Assembly (NCBI GenBank): GCA_028684405.1 | Contig: JAQUGA010000179.1 | Location: forward strand, 1-5,210 | Direction of reading: 5' to 3' | Length of the DNA: 5,210 nt | Origin: Bacteroidales bacterium | Lineage (GTDB): Bacteria; Bacteroidota; Bacteroidia; Bacteroidales; WCHB1-69 | Shown: positions 1-5,210 of the stretch, one piece after another | Layout of the letters: the number at the start of each line of letters is the position of its first letter | Numbering within the stretch: the stretch's first letter is position 1 | Position numbers and translations under genes: made by a program | Notes under the pieces: generated by a model | What the model saw: only the letters and a program-made list of their open reading frames with translations | Told to the model about the DNA's origin: nothing | Databases searched by the model: none

Positions 1-5
1 ACTTT

Positions 6-24
6 GTATTGAAAAAAACAATAC
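6..24. repeat. Small inverted repeat with A-only loop
   Basis: GTATTG (6-11) and CAATAC (19-24) are perfect 6-base arms around seven A residues (T residues on the other strand). It sits close to the left terminator-like hairpin. It may be part of a neighbouring gene's 3' end or simply AT-rich coincidence; no function is claimed. Confidence 0.3.
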
Positions 25-36
25 GTCTTAAAAAAG

Positions 37-65
37 GAAAGTCCTAATGTTTTAATTAGGCTTTC
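37..65. terminator. Bidirectional-looking intrinsic terminator
   Basis: GAAAG (37-41) and CCTAAT (43-48) pair with ATTAGG (55-60) and CTTTC (61-65), leaving one bulged T and a 6-base loop. On the minus strand the stem is followed by CTTTTTTAA, and on the plus strand by TTTTAAAG. It could be a backup for the leftward transcript or end a convergent plus-strand gene lying left of the window. The neighbour cannot be seen, so direction is left open. Confidence 0.6.
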
Positions 66-160
66 TTTTAAAGAATTTTAGATCGATTGTTTGAGTTGAA
101 ATACACACTTTTTTGAACACTACCCTTTCCTTTATTCCAGTCACTCAGCCACTCAAAATA

Positions 161-191
161 AAGCCCCAAAAGCGATTCACTTTCAGGGCTT
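161..191 (-). terminator. Hairpin terminator downstream of the C69 gene
   Basis: A 12-bp stem pairs AAGCCCCAAAAG (161-172) with CTTTCAGGGCTT (180-191) around a 7-base loop. The stem has two G:U wobbles, written for the minus-strand RNA, and a G:C-rich base. It starts 26 bases after the C69 stop. On the minus strand TATTTT follows; on the plus strand GTTTTATA follows, so it may work in both directions. The T-tract is short, but this is the best terminator candidate in the window and it marks the end of the transcription unit. Confidence 0.7.
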
Positions 192-217
192 GTTTTATAT
201 AAAACTTCAATGAAATA

Positions 218-1909
218 TTATGGTTTTACTTCACGCATTTTAATTGTTTTTCCGTGTTCTTTCACGATGCGGCCGTACCATTCATCAGAATATGGAGGGA
301 AACTTGGGTTGTAAACATTATACTCATCAGGAATAAATTTTCCGTTTTCCTCTTTTTTGAGATTTCCGTCTAAATATTTTACCATTAAGAATTCACCTAG
401 TTTTTTCCAACGCATGGTGGTGTAATCGCCTCTTTGATGAGAGAATTGAGTTAGCATTTCGCGACCACTGATAGGGTCTTTTTTATATGCTTCAATAGCG
501 ATCTTGTCAAAAGCTAAAACATCTGCTTTAAATTGAGATTCCAATTGTTTTTGAACTTTTTGCACGTCAACAATCATATCTTTCCAACGGGTGTATACTT
601 GACTTGAAACCCAATTGAAAACCCAGAAAGCGGCATCAAAAGTAAAAGTTCCCATGTCGCCATTTCCAACTTCAAAAGATCTGGGAGCAGAAGTGATTCC
701 GCAATACATAGGAACATAAACCGTTAAATAAGTATCATCAACGCCAAACCAGTTCACACCACCAATGTGGTCGGGCAACCATGAACGCATTTCTGCAACA
801 AATGAGAATCCTGTTTGTTGAGTAGAGATGGCACGTTCGTGAATATATGTTTCACCTTCGTATTTCCAAACCATTGGACGCCAGCGATAAGGAAGTCCGT
901 AAGGGCCTGCGCCAACATCTTTGGTCATATCGTATGGAGTTCCTGTGTAGTGGTCACGCATCATGTCAAATACATCTTCCAAAGATATTTTTTGGTCGGG
1001 TTTCATCCATAATGGCAATCTATTGTTGAAATCTTCACCATTGATGTATGGGAAATAATCATCGGCTGCTTTGCAAACTTTACGGAAACCAGCCCAAACT
1101 CGTGCTTCGCAAAAACGTAAAGCGCCAAAATCAAGAGGAGCGTATGCGTCAGCAAAGCTAAATTCTTCATCTTTTCCACTGAAATATCCTTTTTGACGAG
1201 CAAAAGTGATAACATCAGATGAATAGATACAGTTTTCTTTATCATTTAGTGGAAAAGTAGTGATACGAGCTTGGTTAGCATGTCCTGAAATATATCCATC
1301 AGGAACGCGGCGAGCTACCCAAACAGCTCCTTTAGAGTATTTTTTTGCATCAATTTTTCCTTTTTTATCATAAACAGGAGATCCTTTACCGATGATTTCT
1401 AAAATCCACGCCTCGTTTGGGTCAACGATGGAGAAAGATTCGCCAGAACTGAAATAACCATATTCGGCAACTAAATCTGTCATGATTTTGACTGCTTCGC
1501 GTGCGTTTTTAGCTCTTTGCAAAGTGGTATAAATCAGACTCCCGTAGTCCATAATCCCGGTGGAGTCTACAAGTTCTGGGCGGCCACCATAGGTTGTTTC
1601 GCCAATAGTCAATTGAAACTCGTTCATATTTCCAACTACAGAATAGGTTTTGCGAACTTGTTTTATTTTTCCTAAATATTTTCCAGTGTCCCATTCGTAC
1701 ACGTCAACCATTGTGCCATCGGCGTATTCGGCTGCCGGGCGATAATAAAGTTCACCATAAAGGCCGTGTGAATCCGCTGAGTATGTAACATACGTAGCAC
1801 CGGTTTTTGATGCTCCTTTGGTGACAATAAAATTGGTACATGCATCTGCCGTTTGGAATATTCCCATAACTCCGGCTAGAACCATCATTAAAAAAGTTTT
1901 CCTCATCAT
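218..1909 (-). CDS. Secreted C69-family (PepD-like) dipeptidase
   Basis: C69 peptidases are N-terminal-nucleophile hydrolases in which a Cys, exposed as the first residue after processing, attacks small peptides; PepD-type members act as dipeptidases. The protein starts with a signal peptide (MMRKTFLMMVLAGVMGIFQ, then TADA) running directly into CTNFIVTKGAS, so the predicted nucleophile is Cys24 when counted from ATG 1909. Family landmarks follow in order: YSADSHG, NEFQLTIGETT from about 96, GESFSIVDPNEAW from about 156 and WVARRVPDGYISGHANQARI at about 197-216. At 563 residues it fits the longer exported C69 members. Two adjacent ATGs (1909 and 1906) are equal candidates. An upstream in-frame TTG at 1939 is rejected because it sits in a promoter-like box and adds a poor leader. 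The gene lies 134 bases downstream of the GH92 stop, on the same strand. A role in digesting peptides from glycoproteins is only an inference, and the true substrate is unknown. Confidence 0.92.
   Translation of the reverse strand: MMRKTFLMMVLAGVMGIFQTADACTNFIVTKGASKTGATYVTYSADSHGLYGELYYRPAAEYADGTMVDVYEWDTGKYLGKIKQVRKTYSVVGNMNEFQLTIGETTYGGRPELVDSTGIMDYGSLIYTTLQRAKNAREAVKIMTDLVAEYGYFSSGESFSIVDPNEAWILEIIGKGSPVYDKKGKIDAKKYSKGAVWVARRVPDGYISGHANQARITTFPLNDKENCIYSSDVITFARQKGYFSGKDEEFSFADAYAPLDFGALRFCEARVWAGFRKVCKAADDYFPYINGEDFNNRLPLWMKPDQKISLEDVFDMMRDHYTGTPYDMTKDVGAGPYGLPYRWRPMVWKYEGETYIHERAISTQQTGFSFVAEMRSWLPDHIGGVNWFGVDDTYLTVYVPMYCGITSAPRSFEVGNGDMGTFTFDAAFWVFNWVSSQVYTRWKDMIVDVQKVQKQLESQFKADVLAFDKIAIEAYKKDPISGREMLTQFSHQRGDYTTMRWKKLGEFLMVKYLDGNLKKEENGKFIPDEYNVYNPSFPPYSDEWYGRIVKEHGKTIKMREVKP
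1838..1909 (-). other. Signal peptide / propeptide ending at the C69 nucleophile Cys
   Basis: The first 24 codons give a basic start (RK), a hydrophobic core (FLMMVLAGVMGIF) and TADA|C. Ala at -3 and -1 fit signal peptidase I. Cleavage there would directly leave Cys as the N-terminal residue, which C69 enzymes need. Asp at -2 makes a lipoprotein signal (usually Leu-x-x-Cys) unlikely. Confidence 0.8.
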
Positions 1910-1936
1910 ATTTATTATAATTATTAGTTTAAAGAA

Positions 1937-1944
1937 CAAACCTA
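1937..1944 (-). promoter_or_regulatory. Bacteroidota-type -7 box (TAGGTTTG) upstream of the C69 gene
   Basis: On the minus strand the sequence TAGGTTTG matches the Bacteroidota -7 consensus TAnnTTTG. It lies about 27 bases before ATG 1909, leaving room for a short A/T-rich leader. I see no TTTG-type -33 element at the expected distance (about 20 bases upstream), where the sequence is A/T-rich. A promoter here would let the peptidase be expressed separately from the mannosidases. An eight-base degenerate match can occur by chance in AT-rich DNA. Confidence 0.45.
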
Positions 1945-2007
1945 CATATTTTTTTGATTTTATCTGATTAATTATCCTTTTTTTAACGAAAGAAAAGAAT
2001 AGTTTTC

Positions 2008-2030
2008 ATGATTTTTAGCCTGAAAATCAT
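2008..2030 (-). terminator. AT-rich inverted repeat after the GH92 stop, possible weak terminator
   Basis: Two perfect 8-base arms, ATGATTTT and AAAATCAT, enclose a 7-base loop, 14 bases past the GH92 stop on the transcribed strand. The minus strand continues with a pyrimidine-rich stretch (ATTCTTTTCTTTC) rather than a pure T-run. With few G:C pairs the stem is weak, so this could be an attenuating terminator, an mRNA end stabiliser or an operator. A second 7-base inverted repeat (AACGAAA at 1985-1991, TTTCGTT at 2038-2044) surrounds it, perhaps by chance. Confidence 0.35.
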
Positions 2031-2043
2031 TATTTAATTTCGT

Positions 2044-4980
2044 TTACTCTTTCATCCAAACTTCATCTACGAAAATAAAGCCTCTAAAACCCGCTCCAGG
2101 ATGCCAACTTGGAATATCTCCAATGTTTTTTGCAACAACTTTTAAATATCTTGCCTTTATTGGTTTTTTCGTAGAAATGATATATTCGTCGACGCTTAAC
2201 TCAAATTCGCTGGGGTCTTGTTTGGCTTTCAAACTGCCCAGAGATTCAAAAGTTTTACCATCCGAAGAGATGAAAAACTCAACTTCTGTTGGAGTCCAAA
2301 TCCATGACTTTACATCCTGAAGAAAACTGCCTCCCACCTCGTTTACAGATATTGTTTTTCCGTAATCTACCATGGCTTCAAAGTCAGTATCTTGATAGCC
2401 TTGCCAGTTTCCCAGTCTCCAATTTACAGTCCCTCTAATCCCGTCAACTAAGCCTTCGGGACCGCCTGCTGTATACTGTGGATTGTATTTTTGGGATAAG
2501 GTAACCGAAACATTCTTTGGAAGTTTTGATAAAAAAGCTTCTGTTATAACGCTTTTAGTTTCAATTTTTGAATATGATACTGCTTTTAAGGTAGTTGTTT
2601 CACTGATGTAAAATGGTTCTTTATATTCAATGGATGTCATATTCGGTTTACTGCCATCAACGGTGTATTTTATTACAACATTTTCTTTGTCATTAGAATA
2701 GATTTCTACCAAAATGGAATCATTAAATGTTCGAGCAGCGGTTTGAATAACAGGACTTAAAAGAATTAAATGATCTTTGATTTCTGTGGATGGAATGTTT
2801 CCTTCTCCTTTTCCCCATTTTGAGTTATTATCAGCCGACATTTCAAATTTCAAGGTACTTCCTTTTAATATTTCTTGATGAGAAAAATAATTTTTCGAGT
2901 ACTTTTCATTATTTAATAAGGCATTTGAAATGTGAATATTTTTGGGAGAATTATTTGGAGCATCGATGGTAAATTGTTTTCCATTAGACAGGTTGATGGT
3001 CGCTTTTTTAAACCATGGCGAACCAATTACGTAATAATCAACTCCGGGAGTGACAGGATAGAACCCCATTGCGCTCATTACGAGCCATGCCGACATTTGA
3101 CCACAATCTTCATTACCGCTTAATCCATCTGGTTTTTCAGAATAATGTTCTTCCATAATGCGACGAACGTAGTGTTGAGTTAATTCTGGTTTTTCAATAA
3201 AATTGAATAAATATGCAACATGGTGGCTGGGTTCGTTGCCATGTGCATACTGTCCAATCAAACCCGTAATATCAACTTGGTGGCGCCCTGAAGGAGCCGT
3301 TTTTGTTTCAAACATTTCAATCAATTTGTCTGCCATGGCTTTTTTGCCACCCATTATTTCGATAAAAGTTGCCATGTCTTGAGGTACATAAAAAGAGTAT
3401 TGCCATGAATTGGCTTCGGTGTAATGATTGTTAACTTCTGCAGGATCGAAAGGGGAGAGCCAGCCACCGTTAAAACGGGGACGCATAAATCCAGTCTCTT
3501 TGTCGAAAACGTGCTTGTATCCTTGTGCTCTGCGAATAAAATAGGAATAATCATCCTCTTTGCCGAGCTTTTTGGCTACTTGAGCAATAATCCAATCGTC
3601 GTATCCATACTCTAAAGTTTTGGCTACCGATTCGTGCTCTTTGTCGGATGGAATATAGCCGTATTTGTCCATTTCTGCCAATCCCAAACGGGTTTGCATG
3701 GCCGATGATTTCATGGCTTTAAAGGCTTTATTTAAATCAAAATCTCGAATTCCTTTTACCCAAGCATCGTAAATTACAGGCACCGCATGATATCCAATCA
3801 TGCAATCTGTTTCGTTGGCAGAAAGTTCCCACATCGGCAAAAGGCCGCCTTGTTCATGTTGTGCCAACATTGTACGAATAAAATCAAGCGTTCGTTCTGG
3901 TTCGATGATATTCAGAAGCGGATGAAGCGTTCTGTAGGTGTCCCAAAGCGAAAAAACAGTATAATAATTCCAACCATCGGTTTTGTGAATTTTTTGATCT
4001 CTGCCACGGTAGCGACCGTCCACATCGTTGTAGATGTTTGGCGAAAGCATCACATGATATAAAGCGGAATAAAAAACCACCATCTGTTTTTGAGTTCCAC
4101 CCTCTACGGTGATTTTTGAAAGACTTTTTTGCCAATTCTCATCCGCTTGTTTGCGATATTGCTCAAAATCCCAATGAGGCATCTCTTTGTCTAAATTTAA
4201 TCTAGCTCCTGTGGTATCTACCCCCGAAATTCCAATTTTCAGAAGAATCGGTTTTTTCGTTTTTTTAAAATCAAATCGAGCTTTAATGTTTTTCGAATTT
4301 ACAAATTTTGTATTTCCAATCGATTTATCATTATTATATATGTCAGCATTGGTAAAAGCTTCCGAAAAGCGGATTACAAAATAGACATGTTGGTTGGTAG
4401 CCCATGCTTTTGAGCGACGCATTCCACGAATTTCTTTGTTGTTTACAATTTCTAAATAGGATTCCAGCACTTCATCTCTATGTTCTAAATCCAGAAATAC
4501 AGAAGGTTTTTTCTTTGCTGGAAAATGATACGCATGCATTCCGCAACGTTCGCTTGCCGTAAGTTCAACTTGTATGTTGTAACGGTCTAAATGAACGGAA
4601 TAGAAACCTGCTTTTGCAATTTCGTTTTTCTTGTCAAAAGAAGAGGCAAACGCATAATTCACAGGCGAACTCACTCCAACAGCGGGCATAAGCAAAATAT
4701 CGCCGTAATCGGAAACGCCAGTTCCACTCAAATGTGTGTGCGAAAATCCATAAATGACCGAATCCGAATAGTGATATCCAGAGAAGCCATCCCAGCCGTC
4801 TAAACGAGTGTCGGGACTCAATTGCATAAATCCAAAGGGAACTTGAGCTCCAGGATAGGTGTGTCCGTGAGCGTCTGTGCCAATAAATGGATTTACATAT
4901 TGAGTCAAGTTTTGAGCATGTATGCTTGATAATAGTACCAAAAAGGCAGTTGTTTTTACATACTTTTTAAAATTTCTCAT
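2044..4980 (-). CDS. Exported GH92 exo-alpha-mannosidase with CHB_HEX_C-like and F5/8 type C modules
   Basis: GH92 enzymes are calcium-dependent inverting exo-alpha-mannosidases that trim mannose from N-glycans and yeast mannans. Residues 1-22 form a signal peptide (KK, hydrophobic core, likely cut SSIHA|Q) with no lipobox Cys, so a periplasmic or secreted protein is expected. The GH92 N-terminal beta-sandwich starts at about residue 29 (VNPFIGTDAHGHTYPGAQVP, then GFSHTHLSGTG). The (alpha/alpha)6 catalytic domain runs from about 290 to 735, with SLWDTYRTLHP, the TEANSWQY motif (Glu522, probable general acid), HGNEPSHH (about 581-587) and GNEDCGQMSAW (Asp625, probable base). Known GH92 catalytic cores end about there. 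Residues about 745-820 (YTVDGSKPN, TTTLKAVSYS) look like a CHB_HEX_C module, and about 830-978 like an F5/8 type C carbohydrate-binding module. I chose ATG 4980: a TTG at 5001 is in frame but lies inside the upstream gene and adds a polar tail before the signal peptide. The linkage cut (alpha-1,2, 1,3, 1,4 or 1,6) cannot be fixed by reading. Confidence 0.95.
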   Translation of the reverse strand: MRNFKKYVKTTAFLVLLSSIHAQNLTQYVNPFIGTDAHGHTYPGAQVPFGFMQLSPDTRLDGWDGFSGYHYSDSVIYGFSHTHLSGTGVSDYGDILLMPAVGVSSPVNYAFASSFDKKNEIAKAGFYSVHLDRYNIQVELTASERCGMHAYHFPAKKKPSVFLDLEHRDEVLESYLEIVNNKEIRGMRRSKAWATNQHVYFVIRFSEAFTNADIYNNDKSIGNTKFVNSKNIKARFDFKKTKKPILLKIGISGVDTTGARLNLDKEMPHWDFEQYRKQADENWQKSLSKITVEGGTQKQMVVFYSALYHVMLSPNIYNDVDGRYRGRDQKIHKTDGWNYYTVFSLWDTYRTLHPLLNIIEPERTLDFIRTMLAQHEQGGLLPMWELSANETDCMIGYHAVPVIYDAWVKGIRDFDLNKAFKAMKSSAMQTRLGLAEMDKYGYIPSDKEHESVAKTLEYGYDDWIIAQVAKKLGKEDDYSYFIRRAQGYKHVFDKETGFMRPRFNGGWLSPFDPAEVNNHYTEANSWQYSFYVPQDMATFIEIMGGKKAMADKLIEMFETKTAPSGRHQVDITGLIGQYAHGNEPSHHVAYLFNFIEKPELTQHYVRRIMEEHYSEKPDGLSGNEDCGQMSAWLVMSAMGFYPVTPGVDYYVIGSPWFKKATINLSNGKQFTIDAPNNSPKNIHISNALLNNEKYSKNYFSHQEILKGSTLKFEMSADNNSKWGKGEGNIPSTEIKDHLILLSPVIQTAARTFNDSILVEIYSNDKENVVIKYTVDGSKPNMTSIEYKEPFYISETTTLKAVSYSKIETKSVITEAFLSKLPKNVSVTLSQKYNPQYTAGGPEGLVDGIRGTVNWRLGNWQGYQDTDFEAMVDYGKTISVNEVGGSFLQDVKSWIWTPTEVEFFISSDGKTFESLGSLKAKQDPSEFELSVDEYIISTKKPIKARYLKVVAKNIGDIPSWHPGAGFRGFIFVDEVWMKE
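2047..2490 (-). other. F5/8 type C (discoidin-like, CBM32-type) domain of the GH92 protein
   Basis: The last roughly 145 residues of the mannosidase contain the usual discoidin-fold landmarks. GPEGLVDGIRGTVNWRLGNWQGY is the 'A-x-D-G-x-x-T-x-W' opening strand region, followed by FEAMVDYGKTISVNEVGG. PTEVEFFISSDGKTFESLG is the 'v-x-v-x-x-S-x-D-G-x-x-W' motif, and ARYLKVVAKNIG and FVDEVWMKE are the final strands. Such modules commonly bind galactose- or GlcNAc-type sugars in secreted glycosidases; the ligand here cannot be inferred. It may tether the enzyme to glycoprotein substrates. Confidence 0.75.
2520..2700 (-). other. CHB_HEX_C-like beta-sandwich linker module of the GH92 protein
   Basis: Residues about 745-820 include the pattern YTVDGSKPNMTSIEYKEPF and then TTTLKAVSYSK. 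This matches the chitobiase/beta-hexosaminidase C-terminal-like fold, where 'I-Y-Y-T-x-D-G-S-x-P' leads to 'T-x-x-x-K-A-x-a-f'. It sits between the catalytic region and the discoidin-like module, where it probably acts as a rigid spacer. The boundaries are estimated. Confidence 0.7.
4912..4980 (-). other. Signal peptide of the GH92 mannosidase
   Basis: The first residues, MRNFKKYVKT then TAFLVLLSSIHA, have a basic n-region, a hydrophobic core of about 10 residues and a small residue at -1. The best signal peptidase I cut is after Ala22-Gln23. There is no Cys, so it is not a lipoprotein. The cut position is estimated by eye and could shift by one or two residues. The signal argues for export to the periplasm or beyond. 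Confidence 0.8.
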
Positions 4981-4984
4981 CTTT

Positions 4985-5210
4985 TTATTTTTTATTTTCA
5001 ATTGATATTCTTTCAGATACAGAGTTTAAACTATTTGTTTTCAGTGTTTTAATGTCGAAATTAGAGAGGTCGGAACTTTCAATGAAGTATGTAAATCCGG
5101 GAAATATATGCATTGCATTTTCGGAAAAAAGAAGTCCCTTGTGCTCTAACCAGAGACCAAAAACGGGCTGACTTGCTTCAATTTTTAATCTGTTTTTTGA
5201 ATCAAGACCT
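4985..5210 (-). CDS. C-terminal end of a probable GH2-family beta-mannosidase (partial)
   Basis: The frame is open from the right edge to a TAA at 4987-4985 and encodes the last 74 residues of a protein whose beginning lies outside the window. The segment PVFGLWLEHKGLLFSENA followed by MHIFPGFTYFIES resembles the closing Ig-like beta-sandwich of GH2 beta-mannosidases, which typically read W-L-x-x-x-G-x-F-S-(D/E)-N-x-x-x-x-x-P-G near the C-terminus. GH2 beta-mannosidases release terminal beta-mannose, for example from the N-glycan core. No catalytic residue is visible here, so the activity is inferred from this tail and from the GH92 gene that starts 4 bases after the stop. That spacing strongly suggests co-transcription, with possible translational coupling. 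Another GH2 member, such as an exo-beta-glucosaminidase-like enzyme, is possible. The open frame with protein-like composition makes it a real gene end; the family call is moderate. Confidence 0.62.
   Translation of the reverse strand, partial: GLDSKNRLKIEASQPVFGLWLEHKGLLFSENAMHIFPGFTYFIESSDLSNFDIKTLKTNSLNSVSERISIENKK

Noticed and set aside
142..155. Short direct repeat CACTCAGCCACTCA next to the terminator
   Set aside because: Two 6-base copies are too short to separate from chance and match no attachment site or insertion target known to me.
1..217. A possible small gene left of the C69 stop
   Set aside because: All frames I followed are broken by stops or lack a protein-like pattern, and the stretch is mainly hairpins and AT-rich spacer.
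815..1029. Two overlapping plus-strand frames of 60-65 codons inside the C69 gene
   Set aside because: They lie antisense to clearly coding C69 sequence, overlap each other and show no family features.
1003..1245. Minus-strand 80-codon frame inside the C69 gene
   Set aside because: It is an alternate frame of the C69 coding sequence; the C69 frame has conserved motifs on both sides, so there is no sign of a frameshift.
1910..1939. TTG start at 1939 for the C69 gene
   Set aside because: It would add FFKLIIIIN before the real signal peptide and lies inside a promoter-like TAGGTTTG box; the paired ATGs at 1909/1906 fit better.
3787..4062. Plus-strand 91-codon open frame opposite the GH92 gene
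   Set aside because: It is antisense to conserved GH92 catalytic sequence, has no recognisable domain, and its residues (many C, H, K, F) look like the shadow of the real gene.
3884..4135. Minus-strand 83-codon alternate frame within GH92
   Set aside because: It covers the conserved SLWDTYRTLHP region in another frame. The GH92 frame is intact through it.

Overview
The window looks like a piece of a Bacteroidota genome. The DNA is AT-rich, initiation regions are A/T-rich without a clear Shine-Dalgarno, and one intergenic region carries a TAnnTTTG box of the Bacteroidota -7 type. The protein families also fit: GH92 mannosidase, a probable GH2 mannosidase and an exported C69 peptidase. The genus cannot be named from this sequence.

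All three supported genes lie on the minus strand, so transcription runs from the right edge to the left. At the right edge (about 4985-5210) is the last 74 codons of a gene whose end resembles the C-terminal Ig-like domain of GH2 beta-mannosidases. Four bases after its stop, the ATG at 4980 opens a 978-residue exported GH92 alpha-mannosidase (2044-4980). It has a chitobiase/hexosaminidase-C-like module and an F5/8 type C (discoidin-like) module at its end. A 134-bp AT-rich gap follows, with a weak inverted repeat and a promoter-like box. Next is a 563-residue secreted C69-family (PepD-like) peptidase (218-1909), whose predicted nucleophile Cys sits exactly at the signal-peptide junction. The left 217 bases carry no gene that I can see. 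They hold a good hairpin terminator just past the C69 stop (161-191), a second bidirectional-looking hairpin (37-65) and a small A-loop inverted repeat (6-24).

Taken together, the two glycosidases look like part of a co-transcribed mannose-releasing set: alpha-mannose trimmed by GH92 and, if the partial gene is correctly read, beta-mannose by GH2. That would suit mannose-rich glycans such as N-glycans. The C69 peptidase could handle peptides from glycoproteins, but its gap and promoter-like box suggest it may be a separate transcription unit. I see no mobile element, CRISPR array, RNA gene or clearly new system. The points worth checking are start sites, domain architecture, operon structure and the Cys at the export cleavage site.
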